This document shows positions 16,054 through 21,008 of a DNA stretch of 21,008 bases, one piece after another (the stretch's first letter is position 1; each line of letters opens with the position of its first letter). The stretch lies in contig CAZEAN010000101.1 in assembly GCA_964510225.1 (NCBI GenBank), positions 1 to 21,008 on the forward strand, in the 5' to 3' direction. The notes under the pieces were generated by a model. The model made no database searches. It had not been told where the DNA came from and saw only the letters and a program-made list of their open reading frames with translations. The translations under genes were made by a program, and so were the position numbers. The DNA is from CAZEAN01 sp964510225 (GTDB lineage Bacteria; Planctomycetota; Planctomycetia; Isosphaerales; Isosphaeraceae).

Positions 16054-16559
16054 GAATCGCCTACGAAGGCGGCAGTTGGATGGTTGAGACGAGCCATTGT
16101 CCGGTCCCAACCTGTCTCTCCTACAAAACTATTAGGAGCGAGCGTGCACTACAGAGTCAAGAAAGTCCGTATCAAGTCAACCGTGCGGTGTGTTGAAGTC
16201 ACTTAACCAATATGCAGTGCTGAATTTGAACTGCTGGACTAAAGACTAGTGCTCGTTGCGTCTCCAAGGATTCCGCCTGGTCACAGAATAGTGAACTCTC
16301 GAGAGGTCTTTTTTCGTTAATCCTTGGAAAAGGGGCGGATAACTTACACGAATCGGATTCGCAAACGTTGGAGAACGATGGTTCGCTGCATCACTCAAGT
16401 CGTAAGCCAGCTATTTGGAGGGGCACTCCTCGGAACGGACAAAACTGTACGCCAAGGGCCGCTGAGGGGGCTGGAAATAACCCCCATGGCTCATGGGCCG
16501 ATTTCGGTGCTGGGAGGAATTCCCACGAGGACGCGTAGGAACTCATCGGTGACCGTTTT
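16054..16559. other. Intergenic region with inverted repeats
   Basis: About 500 bases between the small secreted protein and the transposase relic. It holds the 10-base inverted repeat at 16263-16328, a CTCTCGAGAG palindrome at 16296-16305 with a T-run just after, and a GGGGG/CCCCC pair near 16466-16485. No gene was recognised; the frame at 16324-16569 lacks support. Confidence 0.45.
16263..16328. repeat. Ten-base inverted repeat with T-run inside
   Basis: TCCAAGGATT (16263-16272) is repeated inverted as AATCCTTGGA (16319-16328), a perfect 10-base match 46 bases apart. The interior holds the palindrome CTCTCGAGAG (16296-16305) followed by GTCTTTTTTCG. It could be a 66-base hairpin or a small mobile-element relic, or the inner part could be a weak terminator. 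Confidence 0.45.
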
Positions 16560-16905
16560 GATGTTGTGACTCCAGGCGACGATGAAACCCAGCCTCCGTC
16601 GCACGTTTTCCTAGAGCCGGTGGCGGAATTCCAGCAGGTGCGTGCGATCGCACCCCAGCTTGCGGGCCATCTGGGCCATGGGTCGCCCTGTGGCGAAGCC
16701 GTACAGGATCATCATCGATAGTCCAGCACCAGCTCAAGATGTCGGTGGTGGATCCCCAGTCGGCGACGCTCCCCGCAGTTGGGACACACCAGGCCTTCGG
16801 GGTGGAGCAACTCGACGAGCTTGCCGCAGTACGCCTCGTCGTCCAGGTAGTCGATGAGAAGGAACCCCTCCTTGCAGCCAGACGTTTCTCTACCGTCAAA
16901 CGCTT
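16560..16905 (-). pseudogene. Degraded IS1595-like transposase
   Basis: On the minus strand, 16905-16715 reads FLLIDYLDDEAYCGKLVELL then HPEGLVCPNCGERRRLG, ending LDYR and two TGA stops (16712-16714, 16709-16711). This is the N-terminal zinc-ribbon region of IS1595-type transposases. In another frame, from about 16716, it continues FATGRPMAQMARKLGCDR, then HLLEFRHRL, hits TAG at 16611-16613 and runs on as ENVRRRLGFIVAWS. About 30 residues between the pieces, including the second Cys pair, seem deleted. The DDE catalytic domain is not visible below 16560, so it cannot transpose by itself. No terminal repeats or target duplication were identified. Confidence 0.72.
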
Positions 16906-16958
16906 TGGCAGCCCACCATCAAGATGCTGAGCAGGCATTCCGCCTAATGAGCCGATAT

Positions 16959-16995
16959 CGCCTGAGCGTCGACATCAACAGTCGACGCTCAGGCG
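16959..16995. terminator. Perfect 15-base hairpin, likely terminator
   Basis: CGCCTGAGCGTCGAC (16959-16973) and GTCGACGCTCAGGCG (16981-16995) are exact inverted copies around the 7-base loop ATCAACA. TTTTA follows on the plus strand. On the minus strand the hairpin lies 60 bases beyond the stop of the Bax inhibitor gene, the nearest gene it could serve, but the tail there is not T-rich. It could instead insulate both sides or end plus-strand read-through. Confidence 0.65.
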
Positions 16996-17054
16996 TTTTA
17001 GGTAAGTACCTAACAGAGCTTTGGATCAATCACGAACAAAGGGAGTTGAGGTAA

Positions 17055-17798
17055 TCAGTCGCGTGATTGAAGCTTCATCAAGAGTCGGAGAATCGAGATG
17101 TAGAGCCAGACCAAGGTAACGAGCAATCCAAAGGCGCCGTACCATTCGAGGGTCTTTGGGGCACCGCTTCGGGCTCCTTGCTCGATGAAGTCGAAGTCAA
17201 GCAAGAGATTGAACGCCGCAATTGCGACCACAATCCCGCTAAAGGCGATCCCGATCGTCCCCGTGCCGTGGATGGCAGTGACCCCTGGAACGCCAAACAT
17301 GCTCAAGAGCCAGGTCACCAGGTAGGCAAGGCATACCGCGACCGTTGCGGCGACGATCCCTGTCCTGAGCTTGTCGGTGACCGGAATGATCCGCGACGTG
17401 TAGAGCGAGAGCATCACCAAGAGGACACCAAGCGTCAGGACCATTGCGTTAAAGGCAATCCCGTTCTGGAATTGAGTTTCGACGTAGTAGGAGATTCCGC
17501 CAAGAGCAACCCCTTCAGCAGCGGCATAGATTGGCGCCAAGTAAACTGCCCAGAGCGGTTTGAAGCAGGTTGCGATTGCGGCAATCAAGCCAACAATCAA
17601 GCCGCCGAAGACAAACGGCATCACAGCGGCGCCATTGGCGGCGCTGTACCAGGTCAGGCCTGCCGTCGCCGTAAGCGCGACCATCAGGAGGAGGGTTTTG
17701 GAGGTCGTCCCTTGGACGGTCATGACTTGGGATCGCGTCTCTTCGCGAGCCCAATCAGAGAAGATCGTCTGGGAGAAGACAGGGTTCGAAGTCTGCAT
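17055..17798 (-). CDS. Bax inhibitor-1/YccA family membrane protein
   Basis: A 247-residue inner-membrane protein with about seven helices between residue 33 and 240. Diagnostic stretches are YLAPIYAAAEGVALGGIS near 88-105, the FNLLLDFDFIEQGA segment near 196-210 and the aromatic last helix TLVWLYISILRLL. The acidic pair in LDFDFIE is typical of this subgroup. In eukaryotes and some bacteria the superfamily forms pH-sensitive calcium leak channels. The bacterial soluble-N-tail form has no settled function. ATG 17798 has GGAG nine bases upstream. Gene length and start fit the family. The gene stands 126 bases downstream of the trypsin-like protease on the same strand. Confidence 0.92.
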   Translation of the reverse strand: MQTSNPVFSQTIFSDWAREETRSQVMTVQGTTSKTLLLMVALTATAGLTWYSAANGAAVMPFVFGGLIVGLIAAIATCFKPLWAVYLAPIYAAAEGVALGGISYYVETQFQNGIAFNAMVLTLGVLLVMLSLYTSRIIPVTDKLRTGIVAATVAVCLAYLVTWLLSMFGVPGVTAIHGTGTIGIAFSGIVVAIAAFNLLLDFDFIEQGARSGAPKTLEWYGAFGLLVTLVWLYISILRLLMKLQSRD

Positions 17799-17924
17799 CG
17801 TGATGCGCTCCAGTCGGATTCAAGGAATCGAGTATCGGTCAATCGGATTCAAGATCGATCGGCGGACTACTTAACTACTCCCTTTCAGCCTACGGACCAT
17901 TCATTCCGTTGGTGCGTTGGGAAA

Positions 17925-18719
17925 TCAAGGGCGGGTCAACTGATCAAGGAGCCGTCTGACACTCCGACCGGAGGCGAACAGGCCAATCGCCGGGGCGTCT
18001 TCCCGCTCGATCCGACCAACGCAGACACCAATCAACCGGCCGTCATTTAGGAAAAGTCCGCCCCCAGAACGCCCCTCAACCGGTGCATGGGCGGTGATGA
18101 GGAACAGCCGAGAGCTATCTCCCGCGGTGAGTCGGCGGCCCCGGCGGTTGGTGGCACCTCCAAATTTGCCCCGAGTCATTCGCGCAGTGCCGCGGATCTC
18201 GGAGTCCCAACTGGTCAGATCGGACGCATGGCTGATCCCGACTGAGGTCACGCGCGTTCCCGGTTGAGGTGTCGAGTCAAGCGATTCCGAAAGTGTTGCT
18301 ACATAAGGTACTTTGGGCAATCCTCGGACTTCCAAAGCGGCGACATCGGCATCGCGATCGGCAGCGATCAGGCGGGCGTCGACCACCAACGGCCAAGTGC
18401 CGTCCGAATCATCCTCCTCGATCCCTAAGTTGTAACGATGGAGTTCAATCTGGGGGACTTCGGCGGTTTCAATGACGTGTGCTGCGGTCAGCACGATCAT
18501 CCGGTCGGGGGTAGAAGCAATAATCGTCCCCGAACCCCGAGCGCTTCCTTGGCGGACCGGGACCGTTGGCCGGAACGTCAGGTTGTCGATTGGCTTCGGT
18601 GCACTGGTAGCCCTAACATCAGGTTCTTCCGAGCCTTGCGATCTTGTCAACAGAGTCTCGACCGGCACCAAAGCCAATCCCGTGACAATCAGCAAGGCGA
18701 CGAACCGAGTCTGCGGCAT
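17925..18719 (-). CDS. Exported trypsin-like serine protease
   Basis: A 264-residue S1-type protease. Residues 1-26 are a signal sequence or anchor, then a polar linker, then the protease domain with the triad H81 (LTAAHV), D125 (DADVAAL) and S218 (EGRSGGGLF). The GRSGGG serine motif departs from the GNSGGP of typical HtrA but is common in bacterial trypsin-like proteins. There is no PDZ domain, so it is not a full DegP. ATG 18719 is preferred to ATG 18737 because GGAGGG lies seven bases before it and the earlier ATG falls in that ribosome binding region. It is divergent from the secreted nuclease-motif gene, with which it may share a control region. The substrate is unknown. Confidence 0.88.
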   Translation of the reverse strand: MPQTRFVALLIVTGLALVPVETLLTRSQGSEEPDVRATSAPKPIDNLTFRPTVPVRQGSARGSGTIIASTPDRMIVLTAAHVIETAEVPQIELHRYNLGIEEDDSDGTWPLVVDARLIAADRDADVAALEVRGLPKVPYVATLSESLDSTPQPGTRVTSVGISHASDLTSWDSEIRGTARMTRGKFGGATNRRGRRLTAGDSSRLFLITAHAPVEGRSGGGLFLNDGRLIGVCVGRIEREDAPAIGLFASGRSVRRLLDQLTRP

Positions 18720-19095
18720 GAAGAAACCCTCCACCAAACCTAGTCGATCGCAGTCTATTATAGATCGCTCTCAAGGACCGAGGATAACTACCTAATCATC
18801 GGCATCTCGTTGGGGATTTGTTCGATACCGCTCTGGAATCACTATATTGAACCATTGATGAGTTCTAAAGATAGTATTTAATATAATATTATATATTGTT
18901 TAAACAAAGCAAAGTTTGAAAGACAGGGTTGCCATTGATCATTTCATGGAGATGAACCAGTTCTAGACTTTTCCATCGACTCTGTTGGAATGTTGCGGAA
19001 TCCTGGAGCGATAGCTACCCTCTAACATAGCAACCACCCATTGGTGCTAAATTCGATCTTAAGTCGCTTGAACCACTACCACGGAGGTAGCTTCA
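18720..19095. promoter_or_regulatory. Divergent intergenic region with AT-rich island
   Basis: This gap separates the protease (minus) from the nuclease-motif gene (plus), so it must hold promoters for both. From about 18865 to 18908 it is almost entirely A and T, in sharp contrast to the GC-rich surroundings. Inside lies a perfect 14-base palindrome, ATATAATATTATAT (18881-18894), followed by GTTTAAAC (18898-18905). No gene was seen. Confidence 0.5.
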
Positions 19096-20523
19096 ATGAG
19101 ATTGACACTGGTCTGTTTGTTCTTCTGTCTCAGCTCCATTTGCCACGCACAGACGATCGCCCAGAAGATAGCCGCCTCTGAGGCGTTGGGGGAACTCGGA
19201 GCCAAGGTATATGCTAAATCGTTGAACTATGATCCGCTGCTGCTGGATCAAATGAAGTCGATCCGACAAGGATTCGATCAGGTCTGGGCCAAAGGTGATC
19301 AAGTTCTGGTGATCGAGGCCAAAGGGGGATCAGGCCGACTCGGCGTGGCGTACGGCCATGCCCAGGCGTCGAAGGGATGGACGCTTGAGGTCGCGCGGCG
19401 GACTCTGAAGCGATCAACGGCGACCGAGGCTGAGATCGCTGCAGCACGTCGAGTCCTTTCTGCAGCAAAGTCCGGGAATCTTAAGGTGCAGGTTGTTCGG
19501 ACCACCGCTGATGGCACGACCGTCGATCAAACGATTCGGTTTGAATCTGAATCGTCGGTCGCTGGTTGGCTTCAGGCGTTGGCGATTGCCGCCGAAGCCT
19601 ACAGGCGGATCAGTCAAGCCGCCCGGATTGAGATCGCCTATCTCAATGGCGAGATCAGCGCTGATGTCCGAGAGATCAAACACTCCGAAAACGTCTTCGG
19701 CTCGGTCGGTGGAATGGTTGGCTCAGCAGCCCTCGTTGCGATGGTGACGCCTCAAGGAATTGCAGCGACGGTTCTCTGTGGGGCTGCCGGTTACATGCTC
19801 GGTGACCTCGCTGGTGGACAGCTCGGGGCCTGGGTGGTTCGAGGGATCCATCGGACCGGGACGACGGTGACCGAAATGGTGGAGTTTGGCTGGAACTGGG
19901 CAGATTGTAATGCCCCCTGGTTAACTTACGCGGCCCGACAAGCATTCGAAGCCGGTGAAGAAGCTTGGTCAGGGATCAACGTAGCCTGGAATGCTACCAA
20001 TGAGTTCACGGCTTCTACCTGGAATGCCACCTGCGAACAAGCGACCGACGCATGGGGTATTGCAACTTACAAGACGACCGAAACATGGCAACATGCGACT
20101 GGTCAGGTTAATGACGCCTATCACTATACAATTCAGAAAGCTACTGAAGCGGTCGACTACACTAATCAGCAACTCTCGGCTGCGTCGAGAGAGACCCAAC
20201 GTCAGGCGAACCAAGCCTATCAAGCGACGACCGAAGCAGTAACCGATGCTTCAGAATATGTGCAACATCAAGCCAATCAGGCCTACCAAGGAACTGCTGA
20301 AGCTGTCACTGAGGCCACTGAGCAGGTAGCAGTAACGACCAAGAACGTGACCAAGTTCACTCATCGGAAATTTGGGGAAGCATCAAGGGCAACACAAGAC
20401 GGGGTGAACAGCACGTTCGGCTTCTTGAAAAGAAAAGCTAAAGAAGCATCAAAAGCTGCCTCTGATGTGATCAAGTCTTCAGTTCCGTCGACGAAGAAGA
20501 AGACTAAGAAATCAGATGGCTGA
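19096..20523 (+). CDS. Secreted protein with PD-(D/E)XK nuclease-like motif and 11-residue repeat helix
   Basis: A 475-residue orphan. Residues 1-18 form a signal peptide (core LTLVCLFFCLSSI, ending CHA). Residues 45-100 carry a restriction-endonuclease-fold pattern: D61 in GFDQVW, E74 and K76 in VLVIEAKGG, and Q90 in GHAQASKGW. It resembles Tox-REase domains of polymorphic toxins. Residues 200-250 are a hydrophobic, glycine-rich segment. From 291 a long helix repeats every 11 residues, with W298, W309, W320, W331, Y342, V353, Y375 and Y397 in one register. The end is Lys-rich. ATG 19096 has GGAGG eight bases upstream. The nuclease sits at the N-terminal end, unlike usual toxins. No immunity gene is evident. 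Function is unproven; the membrane-active helix idea is inference. Confidence 0.75.
   Translation: MRLTLVCLFFCLSSICHAQTIAQKIAASEALGELGAKVYAKSLNYDPLLLDQMKSIRQGFDQVWAKGDQVLVIEAKGGSGRLGVAYGHAQASKGWTLEVARRTLKRSTATEAEIAAARRVLSAAKSGNLKVQVVRTTADGTTVDQTIRFESESSVAGWLQALAIAAEAYRRISQAARIEIAYLNGEISADVREIKHSENVFGSVGGMVGSAALVAMVTPQGIAATVLCGAAGYMLGDLAGGQLGAWVVRGIHRTGTTVTEMVEFGWNWADCNAPWLTYAARQAFEAGEEAWSGINVAWNATNEFTASTWNATCEQATDAWGIATYKTTETWQHATGQVNDAYHYTIQKATEAVDYTNQQLSAASRETQRQANQAYQATTEAVTDASEYVQHQANQAYQGTAEAVTEATEQVAVTTKNVTKFTHRKFGEASRATQDGVNSTFGFLKRKAKEASKAASDVIKSSVPSTKKKTKKSDG
19966..20334 (+). repeat. Hendecad (11-residue, 33-base) coding repeat, with two clear 22-residue units
   Basis: Aromatic residues recur exactly every 11 codons from W298, with an extra W291 before. 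The last part is two 66-base units, 20203-20268 and 20269-20334, both coding QANQAYQ, then TEAV or AEAV. The units are diverged at DNA level, so the period is kept by selection, not by recent copying. Eleven-residue helices of this kind are known in LEA proteins and apolipoproteins, which bind membranes or change fold on drying. Confidence 0.8.
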
Positions 20524-20568
20524 GACCCAAGACTGACTTACTTCAAGGCATGTTGGAGTAGTCGTTCG

Positions 20569-20997
20569 ATGCCGCTCCGCGATCATTTTCATCCGACGCT
20601 CAGTCTGCAGCGCCACTGGCACTCATTATCTCAACGGTTGGGCTTCAGCGATTGCGGCGGATTTAAACACAAGACTGCCGGAAGGACTCTTCGCGGAGCC
20701 AAAGATTCAAATTCGACATCGAGATTGATCTCACAGTGTTCGATGAGTTTCGAGCCGATTGGCGGTGTCGACCGAACGGGGGCACTTCCATCGCCCACAC
20801 GATCAGTGGTGTTGACCGTCTTGACCGATCTCGTGGAAGTTCAAGTCTACAACGGTGAGGCTGGACCTGTGTTGGTCGGGGCAAACGAGTTGGTCAACCC
20901 GTCCAACAAAGACCGCCCGGCTCACCGTGATGCCTTCATAACAAAGTCCCAAGGTAGCCGTTCACGGGCTCGAACTACTTGTATAGTAGGCTCGTAG
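20569..20997 (+). pseudogene. Frameshifted DUF4058-like family remnant
   Basis: Frame 1 begins MPLRDHFHPTLSLQRHWHS. The homology then moves to frame 2 from 20639 (WASAIAADLNTRLPEGLFAE), to frame 3 from 20712 (FDIEIDLTVFDEF) and back to frame 1 from about 20800 (LTDLVEVQVYNGEAGPVLVG, then NKDRPAHRDAFITKSQ). This order matches a protein family abundant in planctomycetes, usually annotated DUF4058, whose function is unknown. The match stops at KSQ, where a CQAYLQQG-type sequence would be expected. The sequence after 20955 is unrelated and ends at TAG 20995-20997. At least three frame changes make this a dead gene, possibly also cut by an insertion at about 20955. Confidence 0.75.
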
Positions 20998-21008
20998 AAT
21001 CCGGTATA

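Noticed and set aside
16543..16938. Single 131-codon minus-strand frame over the transposase relic
   Set aside because: Its translation is a shadow; transposase motifs appear only in the other two minus-strand frames.
17067..18050. 327-codon plus-strand frame opposite the Bax inhibitor gene
   Set aside because: Its product is rich in charged residues, without domains, and antisense to a clear seven-helix membrane protein and the end of a protease gene.

Overview
The window most likely comes from a planctomycete. This rests on a combination of traits recognised by eye, not on a marker gene: a PEP-CTERM exported protein, a small secreted protein with a SDCLICH cysteine motif, a broken DUF4058-like gene, an IS1595-like transposase relic, and an S9 peptidase with a propeller-type N-terminus. 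No rRNA, tRNA, CRISPR array, phage module or complete insertion sequence was seen.

Layout. 1-780 is the 3' part of an eboE-like gene (TIM-barrel protein of the ebo metabolite-traffic cluster). 980-2176 is a CobW/ZigA-type metal-chaperone GTPase. After about 700 bases with no convincing gene comes a PEP-CTERM protein (2884-3672). A tightly overlapped ABC operon follows: an ATPase (3742-4461) and two ABC-2 permeases (4458-5888, 5882-7294). An exported S9 prolyl-oligopeptidase-like enzyme lies at 7681-9759. Just behind its stop is a decayed second copy of the same C-terminus (9772-9921).

The minus-strand block 16053-10326 reads: small secreted Cys-motif protein, DUF58 protein, then one 1253-residue protein. 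That protein joins a TgpA-like membrane transglutaminase to a type IV prepilin-peptidase-like membrane domain. By motif alignment, both enzymatic halves have lost their catalytic residues: the transglutaminase Cys is Asp552, and the two peptidase aspartates are Ala1020 and Ile1098. The zinc-type Cys tetrad is kept.

16560-16905 is a deleted, frameshifted IS1595-like transposase. Next, on the minus strand, are a Bax inhibitor-1/YccA membrane protein (17798-17055) and an exported trypsin-like protease (18719-17925). Divergent from these, across an AT-rich gap, is a secreted 475-residue orphan (19096-20523). It has a PD-(D/E)XK nuclease-like motif set near its N-terminus, a glycine-rich hydrophobic segment, and a C-terminal helix with an unbroken 11-residue periodicity marked by Trp then Tyr. 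The window ends in a frameshifted DUF4058-family remnant.

The two best candidates for undescribed biology are the double pseudoenzyme fusion next to DUF58, and the secreted nuclease-motif/hendecad-repeat protein. Both calls come from reading motifs by eye and need profile searches or structure prediction to confirm.
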